Below are positions 28,896-37,631 of a stretch of 64,000 bases of DNA, piece by piece. The notes under the pieces were generated by a model. It was not told the origin of the DNA, made no database searches, and saw nothing but the letters and a program-made list of their open reading frames with translations. This stretch comes from Calothrix sp. PCC 7103 (GTDB lineage Bacteria > Cyanobacteriota > Cyanobacteriia > Cyanobacteriales > Nostocaceae): NCBI RefSeq assembly GCF_000331305.1, contig NZ_KB217478.1, positions 2,091,679-2,155,678 of the forward strand, given 5' to 3'. A program made the translations under genes and the position numbers. Position 1 is the stretch's first letter. Each line of letters begins with the position of its first letter.

Positions 28896-29180
28896 ATGAA
28901 CCCAACTCCACAACAAGAATCTCAGCAAGAGTCACCAGAAGAACTAAATAAGTACTTTGAGTTAATTGATAAGTTACTTAATTGTCCAAACGGTCAAGAG
29001 CCAGAAGTATTAGAAGATAACTTAGAGTTACTTGACGCAGGATTGATAAAAACTATGTTAAAGGTTGCGGCAATCTTTGTTCACGAAGATAATTCTGAAG
29101 GTGCCGAATTTTTAGTTCATATTGCCCGTGAGTTATCAAAGCAACTAGGTTTATATCCAGAAATTCCAGCAAAGGAGTAA
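28896..29180 (+). CDS. Small soluble protein of unknown function (94 aa)
   Basis: This acidic, helical protein (NPTPQQESQQESPEELNKYF; LLDAGLIKTMLKVAAIFV) has no motif I know. It starts 5 bp after the previous stop and ends 3 bp before the next start, so it is in a tight operon. Confidence 0.65.
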   Translation: MNPTPQQESQQESPEELNKYFELIDKLLNCPNGQEPEVLEDNLELLDAGLIKTMLKVAAIFVHEDNSEGAEFLVHIARELSKQLGLYPEIPAKE

Positions 29181-29182
29181 TA

Positions 29183-29494
29183 ATGCTATTGTCTGCGAAA
29201 CAAGCTGGCGATATAGCGTATTCGTTTTTGATGGAGGAATGGAATATATCGGAGTTAGAATCAGAGTGGTTTGTTGTTTTTAGCTCCCGGTTGTTAGGTC
29301 AGCATTGGTATGTAGTCGAAATAGGTGTTGAAGGATTGCCTGATAGGTGGTTTATTCAAGTCTATGATACTGGGGAGTGTGACCCAAATTATACTTTTAA
29401 TTCTCCCATTAACGGCTCTGATAAATATACTGACTTAGCACAAATTCCTGCTCTCATTGCTGAAATATTAGTATCTGAAAGAAATTCTCGTTAA
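29183..29494 (+). CDS. Small protein of unknown function (103 aa), third gene of a tight operon
   Basis: The sequence contains AGDIAYSFLMEEWNI and HWYVVEIGVEGLPDRWFIQV, a beta-rich pattern that could be an immunity-like or PepSY-like fold; I cannot assign it. Spacing of 3 bp to the preceding gene argues for joint expression. A hairpin repeat (GGTGGGCAATGCCCACC, about 29502-29518) follows the stop. Confidence 0.65.
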   Translation: MLLSAKQAGDIAYSFLMEEWNISELESEWFVVFSSRLLGQHWYVVEIGVEGLPDRWFIQVYDTGECDPNYTFNSPINGSDKYTDLAQIPALIAEILVSERNSR

Positions 29495-29679
29495 TTTGTA
29501 GGGTGGGCAATGCCCACCTTACGTCATTTAAATAAATCTTTAGATATAAAAGAATAGCGTTAAAAATGAACTAATTGAATAATTAAAAATCTAACTTTTG
29601 TGTCATATTTAGATAACATATTCATGTTATATTATATTGGTTAATGTGATGAGCGCTACGGAAATCGGTACTAACAACA

Positions 29680-30015
29680 ATGAATACTGAAGACCTTCTC
29701 GCAAAAGAATTCACTCGCATTTTAAAACAATACTATCCCACAGTCGGCGGGTTATTAGACGGCTGCTATATTAAAGTTATTGTCTCTTATTGGGGGCGCC
29801 CTCCAAAACGCATTCGGTATGTAGGAATTTATTGTACAGACGATATAATGCCCTACTTACAAGCGAAAAAAGAGGTTTTAAGAGAAATAGCAGATAACAT
29901 GGGATTAATGCAAGTTGTGTTTTTAAACGCAACACGATTATTGCGTGACCCCAAATCGAGCTTAAAAAATGCAGACCCACGTTTATGGTTAGAATTGCAC
30001 TTGATAGCAGCATAA
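29680..30015 (+). CDS. Protein of unknown function (111 aa)
   Basis: This soluble protein contains KVIVSYWGRPPKRIRYVGIY and ends in a helical RLWLELHLIAA. It is separated by 185 bp from the preceding gene. It and the next gene may belong to the small cluster that precedes hupS, but no function can be read. Confidence 0.6.
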   Translation: MNTEDLLAKEFTRILKQYYPTVGGLLDGCYIKVIVSYWGRPPKRIRYVGIYCTDDIMPYLQAKKEVLREIADNMGLMQVVFLNATRLLRDPKSSLKNADPRLWLELHLIAA

Positions 30016-30226
30016 AAAACTTACAATAATCACAACTTATATAGCTGTCATAAAATAGACAAGCAGGTGGCATTGGTGAAAAATTATGAAAAATTAAGCT
30101 ATCAACCTTGAAGAGGAGTTAAGAGGAACGAATTATAGAATTTAGTTATTTGTCATGAGTGCTCATCACCTATAATTCATGACTCATAACTCCTCATTTG
30201 CAAACGCTAATAAAGGGTTTGAAACT

Positions 30227-30595
30227 ATGAACAATTACTCACAGTCTCCCGATGATAAACCACCTGAAAATATTTCGCAGCTTGATAAAATGATGCAGGT
30301 TGAACTTGAGCGTTCGATTGCTAGGTGTGTTTATGAAGAATGCGACCGAATTACACAAGCATTATTATCAAACTGCCAATGGTATGTAACAAATGAAGCT
30401 TCGGTGTTAAAGTTAATTATTGATTGCCCTGATGTTGTAAGTTATTGGCATATCGTCAGCAACATTCCTCAAATAGGTAGCCGACTTGAGCGCTTTTCTA
30501 AAAATGCCAAAATTCGAGTTTATCCTCCTAGTGGTAAAGGAATGCCTTTTGAAATTAGCATTTCCGAAATTACAGCTTACCGCGATTGGATTTAA
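30227..30595 (+). CDS. Protein of unknown function (122 aa)
   Basis: I prefer the ATG at 30227. The alternative at 30179 lies in a repeat-like CATGACTCATAACTCCTCAT stretch. The protein has a helical N-terminal half (MMQVELERSIARCVYEECDR) and a mixed C-terminal half (KIRVYPPSGKGMPFEISIS). No known family. Confidence 0.6.
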   Translation: MNNYSQSPDDKPPENISQLDKMMQVELERSIARCVYEECDRITQALLSNCQWYVTNEASVLKLIIDCPDVVSYWHIVSNIPQIGSRLERFSKNAKIRVYPPSGKGMPFEISISEITAYRDWI

Positions 30596-30603
30596 TTCAC
30601 TAT

Positions 30604-30650
30604 GCTAGTACTATTATAGTACTATTGCAGTATTTTTGTAGTACTAATTA
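30604..30650 (+). repeat. Short iterated TAGTACTA-type repeat
   Basis: TAGTACTATTATAGTACTAT and a further TAGTACTAATTA unit are spaced by about 8-20 bp. It is a small low-complexity array next to a GGCGCC at 30652, between convergent genes. Confidence 0.55.
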
Positions 30651-30703
30651 GAGGCGCCGTTGGTTACTGCGTCTCTAAGGGTTTAGTTTTGGAAAAGGGG
30701 AAG

Positions 30704-30928
30704 TTATTTCATTTTGAAATTCTTGAATAAATATGGCATGAGAATACCAGTTAATAAGCTTGATACAATAACTGTTATTCCTAATGGTATTTGGACTTGT
30801 GCTAATGACAGAAATAGTAATAAACCAATTACAGTACCAAATACTACCTGTTTAATAAAGTTCACTGGGTCGCGTAGTAATTTCCCTTTGAGAAATAACC
30901 GCGTTGCGAACCATGCTATCTCTAACAT
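30704..30928 (-). CDS. Small membrane protein (74 aa)
   Basis: It has two hydrophobic helices (FGTVIGLLLFLSLAQVQIPL and GITVIVSSLLTGILMPYLF) after a basic N-terminal segment. It is the last gene of a probable three-gene minus-strand operon (18 bp after the preceding stop). Function unknown. Confidence 0.65.
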   Translation of the reverse strand: MLEIAWFATRLFLKGKLLRDPVNFIKQVVFGTVIGLLLFLSLAQVQIPLGITVIVSSLLTGILMPYLFKNFKMK

Positions 30929-30946
30929 TTTTCCTCCTTCAAAATT

Positions 30947-31216
30947 TTAGTTTAAGTGTGTAAGTATATTTAATACCGAAAGCCCTATCAGCATTGTTGG
31001 TATGACTCCTGCTGGTCCAAAAAATCCTCCTAATATTGCAGAGAGTTCGTAGCCTAAGTCTTTTCTGGCTAGTAATAAACCACCTATGGCGCCTCCTACC
31101 ATTGAGACGATGATGCCTACAATTAACCAGACTAGTCCTGTAAAAAAGTTGATGTCTCCTACTGCTAAACTGGTAAGCAGCTTGTTTATAAGCGGGTCGT
31201 TGATAATTTCTTCCAT
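30947..31216 (-). CDS. Small glycine-rich membrane protein (89 aa)
   Basis: Helices around residues 24-50 (FTGLVWLIVGIIVSMVGGAI) and 60-86 (AILGGFFGPAGVIPTMLIGL) are present; the glycine pattern suggests close helix packing. It follows the TPR gene by 10 bp, probably as one transcript. I recall TPR and small genes upstream of hupS in Nostoc, so a link to hydrogenase maturation or localisation is possible but unproven. Confidence 0.65.
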   Translation of the reverse strand: MEEIINDPLINKLLTSLAVGDINFFTGLVWLIVGIIVSMVGGAIGGLLLARKDLGYELSAILGGFFGPAGVIPTMLIGLSVLNILTHLN

Positions 31217-31226
31217 TGTTTTTATC

Positions 31227-32177
31227 CTATGAAATTTCTAAGAGTGCTTGAGTAACTATTTCTGCTTGCTCGGTTTGTTTGTGTTGGGTAAAGATTGAGA
31301 GTGCTTGCTGATAGTTTTCGCGTGCTTGCATTAAATTTTTAGGGTTTCCTAGTTCTGGGTGTTCTAGGTTATCTGGGATATTTGATAGGACGTTCGCTTT
31401 GTTGGCAATGGTGTTCGCATATTCAAGTGGTGTGTCGTATGAGTTGCGGACTTTTAATGCTTCGTTATAGCAAGCGAGCGCGCGTAGGTTATTCTCGACT
31501 GGATGCGAACTAGGTAGATACTGAAGTGCGTTGCCTAAGTTGTTTTGGAGCATTGCATATTCGCGCTTGTGGTCTATCAAGTTGATGTGCTTGAGTGCTG
31601 TTTCAAATGATTGAACTGCTAAACCATGCTGTAGATACTGTTTTTCTGATGATAAAGGCATTGAAAGGTATGCAATTGCAATATTATTGTGTAATATCGC
31701 GTACTCTTGTGGAAATTCCTGCCAAGTAAAGACTTTTAATGCTTCTTGATATGCTTTAATGCTGTCGGTAATGCGCGCTAAGTTATGGTTTGCTAACGAC
31801 TGCAATACTAACCCTAAATTCATTTGAACTTCTGCGACTTCTTGCGGGATGTTTTCCGCTAACATTACTGACAAAGCTTCTTCGTAAGACTCTTTGGCTT
31901 GTAAAAGTATATCTGTTCCTGCTGTTGGAATTGCTTGTAAGGCGCCTGCCATTCCTACCTTTGCCCTCGCTTTCCATAAAGGATAAACTGAACCGCACAA
32001 TTCATATGCTTGATAATATAGTGATACGGCAGAACGCAAGTCTTTAGGTGTATGGCCTGACTTTTGACAAAGTTGCGCCAATTCGATAAGCATCTGAACT
32101 TTTTCTTCGGTAGTCGCATCAGATGCTATTGCTTCCATTGCGGCTTTCACTGTTGAATCTGTAATACTAGAGGACAT
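31227..32177 (-). CDS. Tetratricopeptide-repeat protein upstream of hupS
   Basis: In these 316 residues about five to six TPR-like units are seen, with long helices of about 40 residues each (LLQAKESYEEALSVML; ITDSIKAYQEALKVF; GLAVQSFETALKHI; NLRALACYNEALKV; LMQARENYQQALSIF). It is a protein-interaction scaffold, first gene of a three-gene minus-strand operon divergent from hupS. Its place suggests a role in hydrogenase assembly, which is inference. Confidence 0.8.
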   Translation of the reverse strand: MSSSITDSTVKAAMEAIASDATTEEKVQMLIELAQLCQKSGHTPKDLRSAVSLYYQAYELCGSVYPLWKARAKVGMAGALQAIPTAGTDILLQAKESYEEALSVMLAENIPQEVAEVQMNLGLVLQSLANHNLARITDSIKAYQEALKVFTWQEFPQEYAILHNNIAIAYLSMPLSSEKQYLQHGLAVQSFETALKHINLIDHKREYAMLQNNLGNALQYLPSSHPVENNLRALACYNEALKVRNSYDTPLEYANTIANKANVLSNIPDNLEHPELGNPKNLMQARENYQQALSIFTQHKQTEQAEIVTQALLEIS

Positions 32178-32228
32178 GACTGTTCATAGCTGACATGTTT
32201 GGAAGTTTAAATCTTTATTTTTGTACAC

Positions 32229-32301
32229 AACAGAAACCGGGCTTCTCTACGAAAAATCAACGTTTGATCGCAACATCTTTGGCAAGCAGCCCGGTTTCTT
32301 T
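32229..32301. repeat. AGAAACCGGG hairpin repeat
   Basis: CAGAAACCGGGCTTCT and CAGCCCGGTTTCTTTG form the arms of an imperfect inverted repeat about 70 bp across. It is a dispersed, non-coding type. Confidence 0.65.
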
Positions 32302-32395
32302 GAGCTTGAAAAATTCCCTCACACCACAAATTAACGTGCAAAAACTGCTGATGACGATGAATCAAGCTTTGTTGATAAGCGCGTTCTTTCAATAA

Positions 32396-32647
32396 AATAT
32401 ATGAATGTTCAAGTGTTGACTGTTAACGGTTAACTTAATATAGATGCCATCTAGGATACCGCTATACGGCACAATGTAGAGACGATACATGTAACGTCTC
32501 TACATACCTGAAATTATTTTTTTCGTGTATTAGTAATTATAAAAATTAATTAAATCCGATACAATACAATTATTATTCACAACACGAAAATATAGATAGA
32601 ACAAATAACGCTCTTACAAAAGTAAACGATTGTAAAGTAGATGACAA
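32396..32647 (+). promoter_or_regulatory. hupS upstream region
   Basis: The 250 bp before the hupS start contain a palindrome of the GTAGAGACG family (32475-32503) and an AT-rich stretch from 32515 that should hold the promoter. I see no clear NtcA consensus (GTA-N8-TAC); a GTA-N7-TAC inside the palindrome is off by one and is not claimed. Confidence 0.4.
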
Positions 32648-32719
32648 ATGACTAACGTACTATGGCTACAAGGTGGCGCCTGTTCGGGCAACACCATGTC
32701 ATTAGTGTTGTCACGATAA
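32648..32719 (+). pseudogene. hupS: 5' part of hupS, interrupted by a DNA element
   Basis: The frame reads MTNVLWLQGGACSGNTMS and then LVLSR and a TAA supplied by inserted DNA. The first 18 residues are the HupS N-terminus, including the CSG start of the proximal Fe-S cluster site (C12). Coding sequence ends at the GTC of 32698-32700. The matching remainder begins at 63131. In the integrated state only a 23-residue peptide can be made, so hydrogenase requires excision. Not a true pseudogene if the element is removed in heterocysts. Confidence 0.93.
32686..32713. other. Left attachment site of the hupS element
   Basis: CAACAC (32689-32694) and GTGTTG (32705-32710) are perfect inverted arms centred on the GTC core at 32698-32700, as expected for a serine recombinase dimer. 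The left arm lies in hupS codons, the right arm in the element. Confidence 0.75.
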
Positions 32720-32755
32720 AATAAAGAAATTTTAATTCTGAGCTAACAATTAATG

Positions 32756-34945
32756 TTAGTAGTATCCATAGTTACCCAAGGTATTTTTCACCCCGTTAGC
32801 TACCACACCTAAGACATTAATTCGAGAAGTTTTGAGTCTATCCAAAGCTTGTTTTATTACCGAAGTGTTTGTTTTGTGAAGCCTAGCAACAAATACGATG
32901 CCATCAGTTTGCGGCGCCAGTAAAGTAGCGTCAGCAAGTCCAAGCAAAGGAGGGGCATCATAAATTACAAGGTCAAATTTTTGATGTAAATTTGCCATTA
33001 TTCGCTTCATCTTTTCAGATGAAAGCAATTTTGCGGGGTCAGGTGGTAGAGGACCTGCAGTAAGGACAGACAAATTGCTTACAGAAGGGGCTTCTTGAAT
33101 TATTTGCTCTGCTTCCATGTTGGTAGAAATTAAACTACTCAGCCCCCAAAGGCTATTATTTAGACCTGCTTGGTTATGAACCTGGGAACGACGCATATCA
33201 CCATCTACAAGCAGGACTCGTTTGCCCATAGTCGCTGCGACTTCGGCTAGATGGTATGAAACTAAGGACTTTCCATCCCCAGGTTCAGCAGAACTAATGA
33301 CTATCGAGCGAATTGGGCTATCGCTACTGAGCAGTTGAATATTTGTATAAAGCACCCATATTGATTCTAAAAACTGCCCTTGAGTGTAGTATTGTTGGCT
33401 TTTAGATTGAGGCTTCTTGCCAATTTTAGGTAGCGTAGGAAACTTTTTGCCCAAAGCTGATTTTTTTGTTTTGGGAACTTTTACTTCGCTCTGGGAGTTT
33501 TGTGTACTTTGGATTTCTTTGTCGAAAGGAATGACGCTTAACAAGGCTAGTTTTGTCTTATCCTTGAGGGTATCAGTACTATGATAAGTATTGTCGAGCT
33601 TCTCAAAAACTAAAGCGGCGCCAACACCTAAGAGTGAGCTAGCCACTAATCCTAAAGTCAAACTACGTGGGGTATTTGGGGATATAGGAAATTGAGGTTT
33701 AACTGCTGCTCTAATTAACTCCCAAGGAAGTTCTGTTTGTGCTGCCTCAACTTGCAGAGTTTGACGGGTTAAGAGAAAACGATTTAGGGTTTCTGTAGCA
33801 ATCTGTAAATTTTGCTGTAAATCGGTGTACTTACGTGCTAGCGTTGGTAGTTGCTTAACTAGCTGGTTAAGTTGTTGTTCTGCTTTGGCAAGCTGTTGAC
33901 TTTGGACATTTAGAGTTTGAAGTTCAACCGCTGCCTCAGAATATTTTGAGTTTAATGCTCGCTTTGCTTCTTGTTGTATCAAGGGCAACAAGTTTTTTTG
34001 TTTATCCCTTAATGTTTGGATGTTTGGACTCTCTTCTTGGAAACGAGCTAATTCATAAGCAATTTGAGCATCTAATTGACGCTGTTGAACAATTAGTTGT
34101 TGATAAACAGGCGCATCCTTTAAAATTGCTTGGGCGCCTTCTGCTTGCTTTAAAATATCAAAATTGGCGCGCGCTAGAGCTAGCCGTTGATCGACAGCTA
34201 ATCGTTGTTCTCTCAAGCTTTGGATTTGCTGTGTGACTTGTTCTGACTGGTTGGTTGGGTCAAAAAACTTATATTTTTCCCGGAAAGCTTGTAGTTCTTT
34301 TTGTAACTGGTCAACCTTATTCTTTGCAGATGGCATTTCTCTATCAACAAACTGAATGCCTTGACGTAACTTGGTTTGCCGCTTTTCTAAACTGTACTTT
34401 AAGTAGGTATCAGCAATTTTATCTAGTACAACTTTAATTTTCTCTGGATTTTCATTTCGGTAGCGAACTTCTATAATTTTTGTTTCACCTAACCGCGCGA
34501 TACCCAACGATTCGATTAGAGAGCCATAGTCTAGCTCTGGATAGGAAACTTGTAAGTCTTGAACAATGTCTTTGACCAGTTGAGGGCTTTTGAGAACCTC
34601 AATTTGAGATTCATAATCCAGACCAGACCTACCTATCGTTGATTCTACTGATGAAGTGATTTTTGATAGACTGTTTTCATAGTTGGTGACAGATTCGACT
34701 AACAGCCGAAAATTGCCTTCATATATAGCTTTCTGGTTCAGCGTAGAAATGGCAACAAATGTCATTACAGAAGTAGCGACTCCGGCAATAACTAGCCATC
34801 GTCGCTGTAGAACACCCAAGGAATCAGACAAATTCCAATTATTCTCTTGCTCTTCAACCCAAGAAAAAGGTTGAGTACGAAGTGGTATTTGTGCAGGGCT
34901 TTTATTCTGTCTGGAATTGGGAGTTTGATAAGAATTTTCTATCAT
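32756..34945 (-). CDS. Wzc-type polysaccharide co-polymerase with tyrosine autokinase domain
   Basis: This 729-residue protein has a Wzz-type N-terminal domain (helix at about 52-72; GNFRLLVESV), a long coiled coil (about 195-400), a second membrane helix (about 425-447) and a C-terminal BY-kinase domain. The Walker A is SSAEPGDGKSL (near residue 555), A' is VLLVDGDMRR, and B is FDLVIYDAPPLLG. The C-terminus ends GNYGYY, giving only two or three tyrosines for autophosphorylation. It controls chain length and export of extracellular polysaccharide. It lies at the element's left edge, divergent from the glycosyltransferase genes, with its 3' end 56 bp from the recombination site. Confidence 0.92.
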   Translation of the reverse strand: MIENSYQTPNSRQNKSPAQIPLRTQPFSWVEEQENNWNLSDSLGVLQRRWLVIAGVATSVMTFVAISTLNQKAIYEGNFRLLVESVTNYENSLSKITSSVESTIGRSGLDYESQIEVLKSPQLVKDIVQDLQVSYPELDYGSLIESLGIARLGETKIIEVRYRNENPEKIKVVLDKIADTYLKYSLEKRQTKLRQGIQFVDREMPSAKNKVDQLQKELQAFREKYKFFDPTNQSEQVTQQIQSLREQRLAVDQRLALARANFDILKQAEGAQAILKDAPVYQQLIVQQRQLDAQIAYELARFQEESPNIQTLRDKQKNLLPLIQQEAKRALNSKYSEAAVELQTLNVQSQQLAKAEQQLNQLVKQLPTLARKYTDLQQNLQIATETLNRFLLTRQTLQVEAAQTELPWELIRAAVKPQFPISPNTPRSLTLGLVASSLLGVGAALVFEKLDNTYHSTDTLKDKTKLALLSVIPFDKEIQSTQNSQSEVKVPKTKKSALGKKFPTLPKIGKKPQSKSQQYYTQGQFLESIWVLYTNIQLLSSDSPIRSIVISSAEPGDGKSLVSYHLAEVAATMGKRVLLVDGDMRRSQVHNQAGLNNSLWGLSSLISTNMEAEQIIQEAPSVSNLSVLTAGPLPPDPAKLLSSEKMKRIMANLHQKFDLVIYDAPPLLGLADATLLAPQTDGIVFVARLHKTNTSVIKQALDRLKTSRINVLGVVANGVKNTLGNYGYY

Positions 34946-35518
34946 ATGTTAGCGCATGGCAAAATACTGTTTTTTTTACAAATAAACATGGATTATTCTG
35001 CACCGAACAGCAATCCAAGGGTAGATAGCTACTGAATAAACTGATTTTTAGGAGGTTGTGGCTGTTATAAAATTATTGTTATTTTGAGTCAACCTATGTT
35101 AGTTCACTTTTTTACAGAAATACTTAAGTTTGTTGATTGACTTCCTCAATACAATTGATTTATCATTGAGTTTTTATGGACTAAATTAACCTAAAACATT
35201 TTCATCAATAAAACAATTAAGACTTGGTTAAAGATAGATTAAATAAACAAATTAGTTTGAATCTATTTGATTTTTTTATATCAAATAATTCTCTGTTTAA
35301 AGATAAATTTAAATTTGATTTGATAGTAATCAAATCTGCGCTATTTATACAAAAAACAGTCATTATGTATTTTAAAAAACAGATAAATTCTTCTGACTTT
35401 TATATTTTTGAAGTACATTAAACGATGATATTCTAATCACTGCGGTTTAATAACTAGGATTAGAACGAAAAGTATGTGCAATCTCAAATATCTGAAAATG
35501 TGCATCTAACGTTTGCTT
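34946..35518. other. Divergent intergenic region within the element
   Basis: This very AT-rich stretch separates the Wzc-like gene from the first glycosyltransferase. A 65-codon frame at 35224-35421 is Phe/Ile/Lys-rich and has no plausible ribosome site; I treat it as chance. No further structure is seen. Confidence 0.5.
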
Positions 35519-36877
35519 ATGGTAGAAAAATTATTTAGGATGATACTGCCAGTGAAGCTGAATATTAAAATCCATAATTCTCTGCAAAACATACTTATTC
35601 ATCAAACAGCTAAAAAGCCACAGTCAATTAAATCTGAGTTAACCAAAACTGAGCCATTAATTAAATTATCTGTAATCACTCAGTTTTTTCCTCCAGACTA
35701 TGCGGCAACAGGGCAGTTGATTGATGAATTGGTAAGACATTTAGAACTTCAGGGAGTAAAAGTTGAGGTTTTTACAAGTCAACCTGGCTATGCCTTTGGT
35801 GTCTCTAAAGCTCCCACAGTTGAAACAGAGGGTCAACTCCGAATTCGGCGTTCAAGCTCTGCTCAACTTTGGTTCGGACGAATTCGCGGCAAAGCTGTCA
35901 ATGGTGTACTGTTCACTCTTCGTGCTGCACTCCATTTAATTAAAGCTTGTCGTTCGCACGATGTCTTTCTGTTGACTTCGGCACCTCCATTTTTGCCAGT
36001 AATCGGGTATTTAGCTAATCTAGCCTTAAGAGCTTCTTACGTTTGCTTAGTTTATGATTTGTATCCAGATATTGCTATTGCCCTCAATGTGATTCCTAAA
36101 CATCACCCAATAGCACGATTTTGGCAAGCAGTCAATATACAAGTTTGGCGAAAAGCGAAGGGGATAGTGGTTCTAAGTCCAGCAATGAAGCAGCGGATAG
36201 TTAGCATTTGTCCAGAGGTAGCGGATAAGATTTCTGTAATTCATAGTTGGGGAAACCCTGACTTGATAGTACCAATACCTAAAAAAGATAATTTCTTTGC
36301 TCGTAAATATAATTTAGACGACAAATTTACCGTACTTTACTCTGGTAACATGGGTCGGTGTCATGATATTGATACGATTTTGCTAGCCGCTAAAGAATTG
36401 CAAAATGACCCCATTCAGTTTGTATTCGTCGGCAGTGGAGCAAAACGTGAGAAACTTTGTAAAGAGGTGGAGCAGTTAGGTCTTGATAATTGTAAATTTT
36501 TACCTTATCAAGAGAAACATGTGCTTCCTTATTCACTAACTGCTTGCGATTTATCTTTGGTGAGTGTGGAAGCAGGGTTTGAAAGTCTTGTTGCTCCCAG
36601 CAAACTTTATCCAGCTTTAGCTACGGGGCGACCGGTAGCAGTGATTTGTCCCCAAAGCTCGTATCTCAATCAACTGGTTGCCGATGGTAATTGCGGCGCC
36701 ACTTTTAAGAACAAGGATAGTCATGGTCTAGCTGAGTTTATTCGTGAACTATATAAGGATAAACCATTAGCTGAAAAAATGGGTAAAGTGGGGCGCCTGT
36801 ATATGCAGTCACATTTTACGCCACAGGTCATAGCTAAGGAGTATTTGGAGGTGTTGCGTCGGGCAATTGCTAAATAG
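35519..36877 (+). CDS. Glycosyltransferase family 4, WcaI-like
   Basis: These 452 residues start at the ATG at 35519. A 50-residue N-terminal extension precedes the GT-B fold, which begins at KLSVITQFFPPDYAATGQL. The donor-binding half shows VLYSGNMGRCHDIDTIL and VAPSKLYPALATGRPVAVIC, typical of WcaI and relatives that transfer fucose or similar sugars to lipid-linked intermediates. It has GGCGCC sites, unlike the glycosyltransferases further right. It opens the plus-strand cluster. Confidence 0.85.
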   Translation: MVEKLFRMILPVKLNIKIHNSLQNILIHQTAKKPQSIKSELTKTEPLIKLSVITQFFPPDYAATGQLIDELVRHLELQGVKVEVFTSQPGYAFGVSKAPTVETEGQLRIRRSSSAQLWFGRIRGKAVNGVLFTLRAALHLIKACRSHDVFLLTSAPPFLPVIGYLANLALRASYVCLVYDLYPDIAIALNVIPKHHPIARFWQAVNIQVWRKAKGIVVLSPAMKQRIVSICPEVADKISVIHSWGNPDLIVPIPKKDNFFARKYNLDDKFTVLYSGNMGRCHDIDTILLAAKELQNDPIQFVFVGSGAKREKLCKEVEQLGLDNCKFLPYQEKHVLPYSLTACDLSLVSVEAGFESLVAPSKLYPALATGRPVAVICPQSSYLNQLVADGNCGATFKNKDSHGLAEFIRELYKDKPLAEKMGKVGRLYMQSHFTPQVIAKEYLEVLRRAIAK

Positions 36878-37167
36878 GTTTGATGTGAAATTAAGGGCGT
36901 TATTGTTCTGTGTCTTGCAATTAAATAATTTTTAGTACGTCTGGGAATTAATTTTAGTGATTGCAAAAAAAGATGAGTATTTTATTAGGAAATATAGCCT
37001 AGGCAACAAATTTATCTTATTTACTCTGCTAGTATAAATCGTGTCAAGACAGGTACTTCCTAAGTGTAATCTAAAATCTAAAATTTGTTAGGAGTGGGCT
37101 TCGATGGTCTTTACGATCTCAGTCTCTCCAACGCAACCTTCTAGTAGTCTAGTTTATTTTGACTGAG

Positions 37168-37605
37168 ATGGAGGCCGAAGTGCAGAAAAGGTGTAACCGA
37201 AATCGGAAACGTCCTAAAAAACGAGCTATTTATTGTCCAGAACATAGGTGTTATGTTGATAGCGTAAGTCAAAAATATCCCTTATTTGCAAATACCGCAG
37301 GACAATTACAAGAACGAGGGATGGGACACTTAAATGCGCGCATGTTAGTAGCGGCAAAAACTACTGTTCCTTTAAACGGTGAGTGGTTAGAGGCTTTTTG
37401 GTGCGAACAGTGTCAAGAAACCAAATGGTATCGTGTCCGCAAGCATGAACGCATCTATGAGTTATCAGTGGCGCCAGCAGAACTTTGGCAGCGAGTAACG
37501 GGTGTGGCTTATCCTCATGGAAATCCAACTGTAGGGGAGTTTACTCAAAGGCAGTCGCGGAGGATTGCTTACAAGACTATTAACGATTTTAAGTTTATGA
37601 GTTAA
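37168..37605 (+). CDS. Putative zinc-binding protein of unknown function (145 aa)
   Basis: I choose the ATG at 37168. Two Cys/His groups, CPEHRC and CEQCQ, could coordinate zinc. The protein is basic at both ends (RCNRNRKRPKKRA; RQSRRIAYK). It lies 26 bp upstream of the ABC-type permease gene and is probably cotranscribed. No characterised family is recognised. Confidence 0.6.
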   Translation: MEAEVQKRCNRNRKRPKKRAIYCPEHRCYVDSVSQKYPLFANTAGQLQERGMGHLNARMLVAAKTTVPLNGEWLEAFWCEQCQETKWYRVRKHERIYELSVAPAELWQRVTGVAYPHGNPTVGEFTQRQSRRIAYKTINDFKFMS

Positions 37606-37631
37606 TTTATTAATTTTTATATTTTTAATAT

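Noticed and set aside
32475-32503. NtcA-binding site in the hupS upstream region
   Set aside because: The GTA and TAC are seven, not eight, bases apart and belong to a dispersed palindrome.
32648-32719. hupS 5' part as an ordinary dead pseudogene
   Set aside because: The missing part exists 30.4 kb away in frame and without damage, and a recombinase gene lies beside the junction. A dead gene would be expected to decay.
35224-35421. 65-residue plus-strand frame before the first glycosyltransferase
   Set aside because: It is in very AT-rich DNA, with Phe/Ile/Lys composition and no recognisable domain or ribosome site.
36721-36966. Minus-strand frame at the end of the WcaI-like gene
   Set aside because: It is an antisense shadow with no independent support.
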